In this document: positions 59,801 to 64,000 of the stretch, one piece after another
How the letters are laid out: every line of letters starts with the position of its first letter
Numbering within the stretch: position 1 is the first letter of the stretch
DNA from: Quillaja saponaria
Taxonomy: Eukaryota > Streptophyta > Magnoliopsida > Fabales > Quillajaceae
Direction: 5' to 3'
Assembly: GCA_029379385.1 (NCBI GenBank)
Contig: CM055612.1
Coordinates: 16,182,001 to 16,246,000, forward strand
Length of the DNA stretch: 64,000 nt
Notes under the pieces: generated by a model
What the model was told of the DNA's origin: nothing
Database searches by the model: none
What the model saw: the letters and a program-made list of their open reading frames with translations, nothing else
Program-made: the position numbers and the translations under genes

Positions 59801-62800
59801 ATGATCAAATGGCCTTTGGCCTAATGGTTATGTAAGATGTATCCGTGGTTTAGGGTTAAAATCCTAATGATGCAGGCAGCTAAACATCAAAGTTGGACAA
59901 ACCGGGTATCTCCCTCCCTGTCTGTGTTTATATATTGGAAAGAATAAAATATGCTATTAATATAACATGTCTTAAAATGATTGACAATATATACTAACTA
60001 TAAAACTTGCTACCAAAAACCCATAAAACCATCCAATTTTTATAATTAATGTTTTTTGAAAAAGCATAACTAATATAAAATTGGGACCCTGGTAATGATA
60101 TTCATAAATTATCTCTTTGAAAAGAAAAATACAAGAAAGGATTTGCAACAAATTATAATACAATTACTTAAAAACATAAGGATAAAAGGTGTGTATTTTT
60201 ATACTACTCATGGTTCATGTGTCAAAATGGCTAGTATACATAAAACCACAAGGATGTAAACATGTCGAGTTGTAGTTATATGCTTTTTCATGCAAGTTCT
60301 GTGATTCTTTTTGTGAAATTAAAATGTATTCAGGTAGCTATCTTGTTTATTTAAGTTTGTCAATATGGTCTTCAATGGTTATTCATTGTGAAATTACTGA
60401 TTGAAGCTGCTAACCTTTGCTTCTATATCCTAACCTATTGGAAATCTGTGACACTGTATGTGCGCAAGACACAATTGCTACAATTGCTGACTTATGGAAA
60501 AACATGTCGGAGACATGGATCACTACACATGAATCCTAAGCCTTAGAACATGACATGATCATTGCGTTTGGAGCTCCAAAAAATATAGAATTCAATACAT
60601 TTGAAATGAATATTACATTTTTTTTTGTTTGGAATAAATGAATTGGTGTAAAATATATTTGAAATTTATATTTTCTTTAGTTTTGACAAAATTAATCGGA
60701 TTTTATTTTGTGGAATTCATTTGAGATTAGTTAGTGGTGGTCTCATCTTAAATGATTGTTTCCCCCTTATTGTATTCCAAACCTTCTTAACCTAAAATTT
60801 CTAACCTTAAATGACACTTTTACCCTTACTATTTCCCACATCTTAAATGAAATTCTTACCCTTATTTTAACTAAAATTTCCCACACTTTTAGCTTTCTTA
60901 TTTCTCAGGCCTTGAATGATAATTTTATGCTTATTATTTTCCAGAACATAAGTGACAATTTTATCATTGTATGCAGTGAAGACTTACTTAATTTAACAAT
61001 TTAGAAAACTTATTTCATGTTGTCTTTTGAGAACTTCGATAATTTTGAGACGATATGATTTTTTATGTAATTATTGAAAATTTAAATCTGTTGCAATGTC
61101 AAGTGTGTACTTCTATTTACTGTTGTTGGATATATGTATTGTGTTTCAGAGTGATTACTGTTGAACCTTATGCATTACAGATGTAGTTGCATATGCTTAG
61201 CTCCAATAATCAGCATCAATAAAATTTGGGACTACTAATAGGCTCCAGTAAGCATATACTAGAATATCACTGGACATATAATTTTTATGTTATTACTCTA
61301 ACGATAATTTCCTTTAAAACTACTACAATTGAAATGAATTTTTCATATGTTCGAAACAAGAGACTTAATTGAATTCTATAATCATTGTTTTTATTTCAAA
61401 TGAACTGAAATGTAGAATTCATGTCAATGAAACGAATTTTACTTTTTATTTGGTTCCAAACACATTGAATATTTGTGGACAGAGATTGTGAAAGCATGCT
61501 AGATATTTTTTTTGTCACCACTCTAAAACACTACAATATTAAGCTGTTCCCAAAAGTAAAAGTTGTAAGATCAAATCAGTGATGCTTAATTCTATTCTTA
61601 GAATTAGATATTTGGAAGTTTGAAGCTTGGTTTCTACATTTATGTTTCTGTATCATATAAGTCTGGTACAGGTTACTTGTCTGATTGCATGCTAGACGCG
61701 GCAACATGTGACATTCACAGGGAGTCTATGAAACCTTTTAGTTATTCCTTTTCTTTTCTTTTTTTCCCCTTCCTTTTTCTGAGTACTTGTATTTCAATTG
61801 TAATTGGTTTCTTTTCGTTTTGGGGTTGTACGAAGAGCCTTTTTCTCTGGGCTCTCCTTTTCTAACTGAAAGAAGCCTGTGTAATAACCCTCAAAAAATG
61901 CTGCACACAGCTATCAATTTGTGTGTTTTTGATATTTAAATTATCTATATGTAGCTCCCATTTGGTCAAAATGAATTAGATTTTCATTCCCCCCCACCCC
62001 CTTTTTTTTTTTTTTCCCTCATAGAAAAAATAACACTTCTATAGTCTTTTACCAATTTTTGATTTCTAGTTATAACCCTGTATGGCTTTTACTTCTTCAG
62101 AATTAAAAATAAAAGATATAGAGCTTGTTTCTGCATACCACAAGTGGACTACACTATTGGAGAAGATGGCGAAGAATCAATGTTATGGATGTATAAAGTT
62201 GGAAGAGCACATGAAGTTAGCAAAAGAGATAAAGAAGCATAAAGAAGAAGTCAATGCTCTCAAATTTCAAATGTCCGATGAAGCACTACAGCAAATGCCA
62301 GACTTTCAGGGCAGAGTATGTCTTGATATGTGCATATCTTCCTTTTTTAGTTTCCCCCTAGTGAGATGTTCTGGTTTAGATTAGCTTGGTACTGAATCTT
62401 ATGGAAGCCTTCTTAATGTTTTGTTTTGCAGATAGATGTTCTGAAGGAGATTGGTTGCATAGATGAGGAGCTTGTTGTTCAAATAAAAGGCCGAGTTGCA
62501 TGTGAGATGAACTCCGGGGAGGAATTGATATGCACTGAGTGCTTGTTTGAGAACCAACTGAATGAATTGGAACCAGAAGAAGCTGTGGCATTGATGTCTG
62601 CTTTTGTGTTTCAGCAGAAGAATGCATCTGAACTCTCGCTTACACCTAAGCTGGCTCAGGCTAAACAGAGGTAAAACGTTTTTTTCTTTTTTGTGACATC
62701 CCAAATTGTTTGTCTGGAAAAGTGTAGTCCATTCGTGCAATGCAGAGCTTTTTATATAACCATAGTTTTATTTGCATTGATGCTAACCATACATGTTCTT

Positions 62801-63591
62801 GATATTTTCTTAAGAAATTATCACTTACCGGGAGAGGGGGAGGGGGGGCGGCGTGGAGGAATTACATAATTTGATGTTGCATTACTTGGAGATAATGTTC
62901 ATGTTAGGTGCTTATGTTTCCTGTAACCTCTTTCTTTTCTTAGATTGTGTATTTTGTTGGTTTACCTGCCTGGAGTCCACCATCAGTGACATATAATAAC
63001 TATATTTGTTTAGCATTGAGGATGTGTTGTTTTGCCTGTAAGGCTGTAACTGATGTTATCAGTGTTTGATGCTTTCAGGATTCATATAAATTAAAATTGC
63101 AAAAGAAAAAAGGATCATAGGAATTCTAATTTGGATATTTTTTTCCACATCAGATTGTACAATACGGCAATAAGGCTTGGAGAGCTTCAAGCCCACTTCA
63201 ATATACAAATAAATCCTGAGGAGTATGTCCAAGATAATCTGAAATTTGGTCTCGTTGAAGTGGTGTATGAATGGGCAAAGGTTTCTTTCTCAGAACAGTT
63301 CAATACTGATTATTAGTCCAGACATTTGTTTATGCAGTAACTCACCATTCCATAATCCATACATCTTTGTTACTGCAGGGTACTCCATTTGCTGATATCT
63401 GTGAGCTTACAGATGTCCCTGAAGGCATGATAGTGCGGACGATTGTCAGGTTGGATGAGACGTGCCGGGAATTTAAAAATGCTGCCGCTATTATGGGTAA
63501 TTCTGCTCTGTACAAGAAAATGGAAATTGCTTCCAATGCAATAAAGCGCGACATTGTTTTTGCTGCTAGCCTGTACATTACAGGAGTGTAA
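23688..63591 (+). CDS. SKI2: SKI2: superkiller complex DExH-box RNA helicase (spliced, 23 exons)
   Basis: Predicted ATP-dependent 3'-5' RNA helicase of the cytoplasmic SKI complex (with SKI3 and SKI8), which feeds mRNA to the exosome. Coding exons: 23688-23822, 26781-27038, 27259-27519, 27653-27691, 27928-28006, 32649-32824, 32955-33062, 34005-34106, 34340-34540, 34679-34789, 35357-35424, 35836-36232, 36981-37136, 37214-37324, 38477-38530, 39570-39827, 40941-41050, 45461-45614, 49083-49545, 62101-62315, 62432-62670, 63154-63280, 63379-63591. Product 1344 aa, close to the recalled length of Arabidopsis SKI2 (about 1347). Visible motifs: AHTSAGKT (367-374), TTEILR (433-438), DEVH (457-460), SAT (488-490), [11 protein letters not shown] (708-718), [10 protein letters not shown] (776-785), then the SKI2 insertion/arch and a C-terminal DSHCT region. 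All introns are GT-AG and all phases agree, so the gene looks intact. The start is supported by the conserved N-terminus EAGNEL.FRVGFSG. Splice sites are hand-placed; exon 12's donor was chosen by homology. Confidence 0.96.
24420..25090 (-). mobile_element. LINE fragment, RT C-terminal region
   Basis: Read on the minus strand, broken frames give [12 protein letters not shown], then [23 protein letters not shown] and [14 protein letters not shown]. This is the ordered signature of the region after the RT domain in one class of plant LINEs (KFYRTA.RPAMLYG; RPKKTWEE). Many stops, no 5' part. The sequence just downstream (24280-24420, minus) may be its 3' untranslated tail. Confidence 0.6.
25198..26088. 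mobile_element. Mutator-like element with 135-bp terminal inverted repeats
   Basis: 25198-25332 and 25954-26088 are inverted repeats of about 135 bp. Shared landmarks: AGAGTAAA at the tips, CCATGTGGTTTAG, CAAACACATA, TTTGTCCAAAACCACCTCC, TTAACCATG. Weaker inverted similarity continues inward (25375-25450 with 25830-25905: CAATTCATCAAATC.CTAAATTCTCA). Flanks are T-rich (ATTTTTTTT left, TTTTTTTTT right), which is compatible with a 9-bp target duplication but not diagnostic. No transposase, so non-autonomous. It lies in SKI2 intron 1. Confidence 0.8.
25315..25824 (+). CDS. Open reading frame inside the Mutator-like element, function unknown
   Basis: 169 codons, the longest open frame in the window outside SKI2 apart from none longer. 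The first 50 residues lie partly in the inverted repeat and are probably not coding. The interior, about residues 55-169, has normal protein composition ([75 protein letters not shown]). Its style recalls helical-repeat (ARM-like) proteins. A captured host gene fragment (Pack-MULE) is the best explanation, but I do not recognise the donor with confidence. No evidence that it is expressed. Confidence 0.35.
   Translation: MLNLTMILKFLISSPFQSVFFSLLILEFLNFPQFIKSLNSHFPKKSNHSQSNKEILGEPCIKRYLDYDLIPNISQDSAYTTLHQMLFNSGGIHVLNHIFLLAFIEKIAHSVESNSLKTREVNMQCILDLIEPENKACFEKMFFLLVVAKIMKLESGGSGKIVTGFLKGI
26249..26354. repeat. 53-bp tandem duplication in intron 1
   Basis: AAATTTGAAATGAACGAATT...GAGGCCTAGGG at 26249-26301 is repeated at 26302-26354 with three visible substitutions. 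Confidence 0.9.
26781..27038 (+). CDS. SKI2: SKI2 exon 2 (residues 46-131)
   Basis: Acceptor TTTATTTCAG, donor GTATAAG; 258 bp, phase 0 on both sides. It encodes [15 protein letters not shown], then the acidic and tryptophan-rich part of the N-terminal region ([29 protein letters not shown]), which in the yeast Ski complex is the part that contacts partner subunits. Confidence 0.95.
27259..27519 (+). CDS. SKI2: SKI2 exon 3 (residues 132-218)
   Basis: Acceptor TTGTATTAG, donor GTTTCT; 261 bp, phase 0. It encodes a segment with [20 protein letters not shown] and ends in LGALK. No helicase motif; this is still the N-terminal non-catalytic region. Confidence 0.95.
27653..27691 (+). CDS. SKI2: SKI2 exon 4, 39-bp microexon (residues 219-231)
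   Basis: A 39-bp exon ([13 protein letters not shown]) between acceptor TATATAAG and donor GTTAGT. It is supported by clean phase-0 splicing on both sides. It could be skipped without breaking the frame. Serine-rich, so its sequence is weakly constrained and homology support is limited. Confidence 0.75.
27928..28006 (+). CDS. SKI2: SKI2 exon 5 (residues 232-258, phase 1 end)
   Basis: Acceptor TATGCAG, donor GTATGT. It encodes [18 protein letters not shown] and a glutamate run, leaving one base of the next codon. A 4642-bp intron follows, and exon 6 supplies the matching two bases (G+GT). Confidence 0.93.
29530..30505 (+). mobile_element. L1-type LINE 3' end, interrupted by a hAT MITE
   Basis: Before and after the MITE, the plus strand reads the C-terminal part of an L1 ORF2 ([10 protein letters not shown] / [22 protein letters not shown] continuing into W...). 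It then runs into a 3' tail ending in A-rich GAAAAAAAATAAAAATAAA at about 30486-30504. The 58400-58913 segment of the intron-19 LINE carries the same region (AATAAGGATGTCAAGTGTTTGTGGA, TGTATGGTTGGAATGTAATG), so both belong to one LINE family. The 5' end was not found. Confidence 0.65.
29783..30326. mobile_element. hAT-type MITE (544 bp)
   Basis: Perfect 16-bp terminal inverted repeats CAGTGTTATTAAAGGC / GCCTTTAATAACACTG, flanked by a perfect 8-bp target duplication CTTCTATG at 29775-29782 and 30327-30334. Eight-bp duplications and CAGTG tips are diagnostic of hAT elements. The subterminal regions are rich in AGGC/GCCT (GCCTTAGGCGAGCCTCAGGC-type motifs in both orientations), likely transposase-binding motifs. 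No coding sequence. It sits inside a LINE in SKI2 intron 5. Confidence 0.93.
31300..31495 (-). mobile_element. Copia LTR with primer-binding site (fragment)
   Basis: On the minus strand, TGTTGGATGTAAATAC begins at 31495 and the LTR-like sequence runs about 119 bp to ...CTCTCAAATTCAACT near 31376. A primer-binding site follows directly: CGGTATCAGAGC (complement of GCTCTGATACCG, about 31357-31373). Downstream on that strand a frame opens near [13 protein letters not shown]. No pol or second LTR is visible, so it is a fragment or a small non-autonomous element. It interrupts the minus-strand LINE to its right. Confidence 0.6.
31496..31850 (-). mobile_element. L1-type LINE fragment, zf-RVT region
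   Basis: Minus-strand frames read [46 protein letters not shown], then VDFVD*TK. This matches the plant L1 zf-RVT block (CxxC...DHL...W) in the order expected, with stops and frameshifts. It is cut on its 3' side by the LTR ending at 31495. Confidence 0.6.
32030..32300. other. GC-rich block, possible mitochondrial (NUMT) insertion
   Basis: About half G+C, against roughly one third in the flanks. It contains runs such as CTTTCTTTTTCCCCCCTTCG and GCTTCGCTCCTCGCTCGCTC, a style familiar from plant mitochondrial intergenic DNA. An 89-codon minus-strand frame spans it without recognisable domains. No transposon ends are seen. Origin is inference from composition only. Confidence 0.3.
32649..32824 (+). 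CDS. SKI2: SKI2 exon 6 (residues 258-316)
   Basis: Acceptor CTGGAAAG, donor GTAAGT; 176 bp. It encodes an acidic, serine-rich linker with the conserved [12 protein letters not shown] segment. It precedes the helicase core. Confidence 0.93.
32955..33062 (+). CDS. SKI2: SKI2 exon 7 (residues 317-352, entry to helicase core)
   Basis: Acceptor TTTTGCAG, donor GTATCG; 108 bp, phase 0. It encodes AWAISG and the [11 protein letters not shown] segment, which immediately precedes motif I in Ski2-like helicases and contributes to the adenine-recognition site. Confidence 0.95.
34005..34106 (+). CDS. SKI2: SKI2 exon 8 (residues 353-386, Walker A)
   Basis: Acceptor AATTCTAG, donor GTATCA; 102 bp. It carries motif I, AHTSAGKT (367-374, lysine 373), the ATP phosphate-binding loop. 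Confidence 0.97.
34340..34540 (+). CDS. SKI2: SKI2 exon 9 (residues 387-453, motifs Ia-Ib)
   Basis: Acceptor CTCATTCAG, donor GTAAAG; 201 bp. It encodes [16 protein letters not shown] (motif Ia region), GLLTGDVS and [12 protein letters not shown] (motif Ib), all typical of Ski2/Mtr4-type RNA helicases. Confidence 0.97.
34679..34789 (+). CDS. SKI2: SKI2 exon 10 (residues 454-490, DEVH and SAT)
   Basis: Acceptor TGTGAGATAG, donor GTACGT; 111 bp. It carries the catalytic DEVH box (457-460) and motif III SAT (488-490). Confidence 0.97.
35357..35424 (+). CDS. SKI2: SKI2 exon 11 (residues 491-513, phase 2 end)
   Basis: Acceptor TTTTGCAG, donor GTAAGT; 68 bp. It encodes [19 protein letters not shown] and ends two bases into a glycine codon completed by exon 12. 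Confidence 0.96.
35836..36232 (+). CDS. SKI2: SKI2 exon 12 (residues 513-645, inter-RecA linker)
   Basis: Acceptor CATCTTCAG. It encodes [20 protein letters not shown], then a Gly/Ser-rich variable insert, then [17 protein letters not shown] place the donor at GTATGG (36233) because LLP joined to VIIFCFSKN restores the family sequence and keeps the frame. Continuing instead gives a Trp and then a stop at 36239, so retention of intron 12 would truncate the protein. Confidence 0.93.
36233..36980 (+). other. SKI2 introns 12 and neighbours: ordinary introns
   Basis: Intron 12 (748 bp) starts GTATGG and ends TGCAG. Like introns 7, 10, 11 and 14 to 16 (411-1152 bp) it is mostly unremarkable T-rich intron sequence without clear transposons. 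Confidence 0.7.
36981..37136 (+). CDS. SKI2: SKI2 exon 13 (residues 646-697, motif IV)
   Basis: Acceptor GAGAGTGCAG, donor GTTTGG; 156 bp. It opens RecA domain 2 with [12 protein letters not shown] and continues through [17 protein letters not shown]. Confidence 0.96.
37214..37324 (+). CDS. SKI2: SKI2 exon 14 (residues 698-734)
   Basis: Acceptor ATATATAG, donor GTTGCT; 111 bp. It carries [20 protein letters not shown] (708-727), the signature of Ski2-like RecA2 domains. The preceding intron is only 77 bp. Confidence 0.97.
38477..38530 (+). CDS. SKI2: SKI2 exon 15 (residues 735-752, motif V)
   Basis: Acceptor TTATTGTAG, donor GTGAGC; 54 bp. It encodes [18 protein letters not shown], motif V of the helicase core. 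Confidence 0.97.
39570..39827 (+). CDS. SKI2: SKI2 exon 16 (residues 753-838, motif VI)
   Basis: Acceptor TGTTTGCAG, donor GTACAG; 258 bp. It carries [10 protein letters not shown] (776-785), whose arginines complete the ATPase site. It continues through the winged-helix entry [20 protein letters not shown]. Confidence 0.98.
40040..40330 (+). repeat. LTR-like fragment in intron 16
   Basis: GCCTATATATATAAAGTTAG, then AACAGAATAGTGAATTTCGA and GAACCTCAATACATCTTGTG resemble the TATA, R and U5 part of plant Copia LTRs. No terminal repeats or target duplication found. Confidence 0.25.
40941..41050 (+). CDS. SKI2: SKI2 exon 17 (residues 839-875, phase 2 end)
   Basis: Acceptor GGACTACAG, donor GTACGT; 110 bp. 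It encodes [20 protein letters not shown] and ends two bases into a glutamate codon. A 4410-bp transposon-filled intron follows. Confidence 0.96.
41440..41700 (-). mobile_element. L1-type LINE 3' tail fragment
   Basis: Minus-strand frame reads [20 protein letters not shown], then [14 protein letters not shown] and ends near a stop. This is the usual C-terminus of plant L1 ORF2 (ERNNRIF...). Short, 5' truncated. Confidence 0.5.
41740..42090 (-). pseudogene. Copia integrase N-terminal remnant
   Basis: Minus-strand frame reads [11 protein letters not shown] (interrupted), then [40 protein letters not shown] and VWSPSQITS. That is the zinc-binding H-H-C-C segment and the HSDVWGP start of the Copia integrase core (the aspartate and one Cys/Gly are changed: HSNVWSP, CDAY). 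An in-frame stop follows. Confidence 0.65.
42390..42757 (+). pseudogene. Copia RNase H end with polypurine tract
   Basis: Plus-strand frame 42401-42625 reads [63 protein letters not shown], the C-terminal half of Copia RNase H (SSAEAEYRA; DN.AAI.IA.NPV.HDR.KHIEID). A second frame continues ...QLADIFTKG. The polypurine tract TTGAGGGAGAG at about 42747-42757 precedes TGTTGTC, the start of the 3' LTR. Opposite in orientation to the integrase piece 300 bp to its left, so from a different element. Confidence 0.8.
42756..42900 (+). mobile_element. Copia 3' LTR, beginning (end unclear)
   Basis: TGTTGTCTATATGTGTTAAG starts right after the polypurine tract. The following AT-rich 130 bp with TATA-like GTATAGTATATAT are LTR-like. 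I could not fix its CA end or a target duplication. Confidence 0.45.
42946..43147. repeat. Stowaway-like MITE end, tandemly duplicated
   Basis: CAATTATTTTGGGACGGATG GAGTA ending near 43076 is the complement of the Stowaway tip TACTCC.TCCGTCCCAAAAT. It recurs about 75-78 bp later (CAATTATTTTGGGACTGAGG GAGTA, to about 43147) together with the ATTAATCATTA.CACCA flank. A weak opposite end TACTCCTTGTTCCAAGAACT lies at 42946. The ends are compatible with a TA target. Confidence 0.45.
43150..44690 (-). pseudogene. LINE ORF1-like or unidentified minus-strand coding remnant
   Basis: Three open minus-strand stretches: 44488-44222 (88 codons, [20 protein letters not shown]), 44171-43953 (72 codons, with basic [18 protein letters not shown]) and 43950-43735 (71 codons). 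The basic, proline-rich KQKW.PK.KP segment is typical of the tail of plant L1 ORF1. Order along the strand is consistent with one broken protein. I see no zinc knuckle, so the assignment is tentative. Confidence 0.35.
44700..44910. other. GC-rich block of unknown origin
   Basis: Markedly richer in G+C than its surroundings (CCGGCTCGTGGAGGCGTGTG, ATCATCGACCGCGACAATCT). A 68-codon plus-strand frame crosses it with no recognisable domain. It could be part of the neighbouring LINE or foreign to it. Confidence 0.3.
45023..45048. repeat. Poly(C) run of 26
   Basis: Twenty-six consecutive C between TTA and AAAGG. The exact length may be affected by sequencing or assembly. Confidence 0.85.
45461..45614 (+). 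CDS. SKI2: SKI2 exon 18 (residues 875-926)
   Basis: Acceptor TTGCATGCAG, donor GTGAGT; 154 bp. It encodes [13 protein letters not shown] and [23 protein letters not shown], the start of the SKI2 insertion (arch) domain. Confidence 0.95.
46771..47300. mobile_element. hAT-type MITE (530 bp)
   Basis: Tips TAGGGCCACAAATGGTTCGA and the complement of the right end, TAGGGCTGCATATGGTTCAA, form imperfect inverted repeats. The 8-bp flanks are CTCAGAAG (46763-46770) and CTCAAAAG (47301-47308), a target duplication with one mismatch. TAGGG tips and 8-bp duplications fit hAT. Subterminal sequence is rich in AGCTCG/CGAGCT motifs in both orientations. A tRNA-like SINE candidate lies near its middle. Confidence 0.85.
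47039..47125 (+). repeat. tRNA-derived SINE candidate
   Basis: TGACTCGGTGG (47041-47051) resembles a pol III A box and GGTTTGAATC (47085-47094) a B box. The start-to-start distance is 44 bp, as in tRNA genes. No clear poly(A)/poly(T) tail or target duplication was found, and it lies inside the MITE. Confidence 0.35.
48342..48359. repeat. (CA)n microsatellite
   Basis: Nine CA dinucleotides in intron 18. Confidence 0.9.
49083..49545 (+). CDS. SKI2: SKI2 exon 19, largest exon (residues 927-1081)
   Basis: Acceptor GATTTACAG, donor GTTTGA; 463 bp. It encodes the middle of the arch/insertion domain: [65 protein letters not shown]. It ends in phase 1. The 12.6-kb intron 19 follows, and exon 20 supplies two bases to finish a Glu codon. 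Confidence 0.96.
49745..49899 (-). mobile_element. Solo LTR of a TRIM-like element
   Basis: 155 bp from TGTTAAATAAAATTGAACGA to ATTATATTCCTGACA, flanked by perfect 5-bp target duplications GTAAC at 49740-49744 and 49900-49904. It matches the LTRs at 52655-52807 and 53339-53478 over its whole length (AAGCTTTATTTATAGTAAA, ACTACACAATACATTAATAT). One LTR with direct repeats implies unequal recombination between the two LTRs of a full copy. Confidence 0.92.
53789..53989 (-). pseudogene. Copia RNase H remnant
   Basis: Frame reads [49 protein letters not shown]: the C-terminal half of Copia RNase H. The 3' LTR and polypurine tract lie about 100 bp downstream on this strand. Confidence 0.85.
54080..55200 (-). 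pseudogene. Copia reverse transcriptase remnant
   Basis: 55180-54965 reads the RT start ([35 protein letters not shown]). 54957-54757 reads [13 protein letters not shown] and [18 protein letters not shown]. The catalytic YVDD is intact at 54682-54693, and 54354-54082 reads the tail ([14 protein letters not shown]). Several frameshifts. Confidence 0.85.
55547..56400 (-). pseudogene. Copia integrase remnant
   Basis: 56365-56090 carries the zinc-binding part and core start ([46 protein letters not shown]). 55930-55547 carries the later core and C-terminal part ([48 protein letters not shown]). A frame break with lost sequence lies between them. Confidence 0.82.
56580..56850 (-). pseudogene. Copia protease remnant
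   Basis: Frame 56847-56587 reads [15 protein letters not shown], then [20 protein letters not shown] and [16 protein letters not shown]. The catalytic DSGA reads DSSA, so the glycine of the active site is changed. Confidence 0.8.
56880..57788 (-). pseudogene. Copia gag
   Basis: 57788-57303 reads the Copia gag start ([54 protein letters not shown]). 57290-56946 continues in another frame ([35 protein letters not shown]). A broken zinc knuckle with [13 protein letters not shown] follows near 56950-56890. Frameshifts near 57300 and a stop in the knuckle. Confidence 0.8.
58799..59985. repeat. 578-bp tandem duplication including the LINE 3' end
   Basis: 58799-59376 (from ATTATTGTTTTAAG) is repeated from 59377 onward to about 59985. 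Shared blocks run in order: GCTTAAGAGGACTT.TTGTCT, the LINE tail with A-run, TTCCTAGTGCTTCTC, GGCACCTAATCTCATCAATC, AGATGAAATACACTTCATCA, AAATGGCCTTTGGCCTAATG, ACATGTCTTAAAATGATTG. Small differences include an 11-bp insert (GGTTCAGAACC region) and a (TA)n stretch in copy 2. The LINE tail and its right target duplication were present before the event. Confidence 0.93.
59192..59345 (+). repeat. SINE-like sequence (duplicated at about 59798-59945)
   Basis: TGGCCTAATGG (59201-59211) fits the pol III A box and GGTTAAAATCC (59236-59246) a B box with one mismatch. Both lie in each copy of the tandem duplication. The start-to-start spacing of 35 bp is shorter than usual, and no tail or target duplication was found. 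Confidence 0.3.
60560..61467. mobile_element. Possible MITE with imperfect inverted ends
   Basis: TGCGTTTGGAGCTCC...AATTCAATACATTTGAAATGAA near 60563 resembles the complement of 61330-61467 (TGTGTTTGGAACCAAATAA; ACATTTCAGTTCATTTGAAA). Match is partial and no target duplication is clear. Confidence 0.25.
62101..62315 (+). CDS. SKI2: SKI2 exon 20 (residues 1081-1152)
   Basis: Acceptor CTTCTTCAG, donor GTATGT; 215 bp. It encodes [20 protein letters not shown] and [20 protein letters not shown], which closes the arch, and [13 protein letters not shown]. Confidence 0.96.
62432..62670 (+). CDS. SKI2: SKI2 exon 21 (residues 1153-1232, DSHCT start)
   Basis: Acceptor TTTTGCAG, donor GTAAAA; 239 bp. 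It begins the C-terminal DSHCT domain: [52 protein letters not shown]. Confidence 0.98.
63154..63280 (+). CDS. SKI2: SKI2 exon 22 (residues 1232-1274)
   Basis: Acceptor CCACATCAG, donor GTTTCT; 127 bp. It encodes [19 protein letters not shown] and [15 protein letters not shown] of the DSHCT domain. Confidence 0.97.
63379..63591 (+). CDS. SKI2: SKI2 exon 23, terminal (residues 1275-1344)
   Basis: Acceptor TTACTGCAG. It encodes [40 protein letters not shown] and the very conserved C-terminus [16 protein letters not shown], then two consecutive in-frame TAA stops. Confidence 0.98.
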   Translation, partial: GTPFADICELTDVPEGMIVRTIVRLDETCREFKNAAAIMGNSALYKKMEIASNAIKRDIVFAASLYITGV

Positions 63592-64000
63592 TAATGTTTG
63601 AAGGTTTCCACCTCCTCATCCCCAGAAGCATGGAAGTGGATCTGGAGAACATTGGTTAATTCCATTCTCAATGTGCTTAAGATTATGCTGATCATCTTTG
63701 GTTATTTGATTGTTTATTATTTATGATAAATTTGAATTGAACAAACAATGGATATTGTAGATGTACTTTTGATTTATTTATTTTTACTGGTATATTTTTT
63801 CTCCAGTGACTTGAAGTGGTTTATGGTGATATATTCCTCACCCAAAATAATTGTTGATATTACAAACAAAAATTAAAATTTATTATGATGTTCCAAATAG
63901 TTGAAATTATGAAAATGAAAATGCACTTGTATAACTAATTGAAAAAAAAAAAAAAGGGTCCCATGTAGTAGTAGCTAAGGATACCTATGATTTATTATTG
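63592..64000 (+). other. SKI2 3' UTR and flank
   Basis: AT-rich sequence after the double TAA stop. I see no clear AATAAA in the first 200 bp; the TGTAGATG near 63757 and T-rich stretch after it are plausible far-upstream and cleavage elements. An A13-14 run lies near 63942. No second gene is visible. Confidence 0.4.

Larger units (their letters stand above)
49546..62100 (+). other. SKI2 intron 19 (12,555 bp)
   Basis: Donor GTTTGA, acceptor CTTCAG; phase 1. Holds a solo TRIM LTR (49745-49899), a LINE (51264-58913) that contains a TRIM which contains a Copia element, and a 578-bp tandem duplication (58799-59985). 49900-51250 and 59990-62080 are AT-rich; apart from a possible MITE at about 60560-61467 I see nothing in them. 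Confidence 0.92.

Noticed and set aside
62376..62740. Minus-strand open frames of 83 and 113 codons
   Set aside because: They lie antisense to SKI2 exon 21, whose protein sequence is strongly conserved; they are mirror frames.
63342..63695. Minus-strand 117-codon gene at the 3' end
   Set aside because: Antisense of the highly conserved SKI2 exon 23; no independent support.
1..64000. A CRISPR array, operon-type defence locus or other prokaryotic system
   Set aside because: No regularly spaced identical repeats with unique spacers, no polycistronic genes and no ribosome-binding sites. All coding content is spliced plant-type or retrotransposon.

Overview
The window is nuclear DNA from a flowering plant, most likely a eudicot. 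It is AT-rich (about two thirds A+T by eye), carries a large intron-rich gene with GT-AG introns, and is otherwise filled with degraded Copia and Gypsy LTR retrotransposons, L1-type LINEs, hAT-type MITEs and a Mutator-like element. There are no operons, CRISPR arrays, rRNA genes or other prokaryotic features. The species cannot be named from the sequence alone.

One gene is intact: the plant orthologue of SKI2, the DExH-box RNA helicase of the cytoplasmic SKI complex. It runs on the + strand from the ATG at 23688 to the stop at 63591. I resolved 23 coding exons by hand. Every intron is GT-AG, all phases agree, and the joined product is 1344 residues with every helicase motif present. The coding sequence is about 4.0 kb in a 39.9 kb gene. 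Five introns (1, 5, 17, 18 and 19) hold nearly all the extra length, and all of them hold transposon debris.

Layout. 1-8340: overlapping remains of Copia elements in both orientations (minus-strand RT/integrase pieces, a plus-strand LTR with primer-binding site and gag/protease remnant, inverted LTR-like sequence, and a 29-bp minisatellite). 8555-13785: a Gypsy-type element reduced to a long 5' LTR, a primer-binding site, a gag stub and a partial 3' LTR. 13800-20800: a further Copia LTR fragment, AT-rich DNA, unrecognised ORF remnants, a third partial copy of the Gypsy LTR and a small tandem repeat. 20880-23190: minus-strand remains of a gene or transposon coding for a Myb/SANT-like domain, divergent from SKI2. 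23400-63591: the SKI2 promoter region and gene. 63592-64000: 3' flank.

The most informative structure is inside intron 19 (12,555 bp). A 5'-truncated L1 LINE with an 11-bp target-site duplication was invaded by a small non-coding LTR element (TRIM-like, target site GAGAT/GAGAC). One LTR of that element was then invaded by a 4.9-kb Copia element (target site ATTAT on both sides). A solo LTR of the same TRIM family, with perfect GTAAC duplications, sits 2.8 kb upstream. A later 578-bp tandem duplication copied the LINE 3' end. Intron 1 holds a long-TIR Mutator-like element that may carry a host gene fragment. Introns 5 and 18 each hold a hAT-type MITE inside a LINE remnant. I found no new enzymatic or defence system; the interest lies in the layered insertion history within a gene whose splicing frame has been kept intact.
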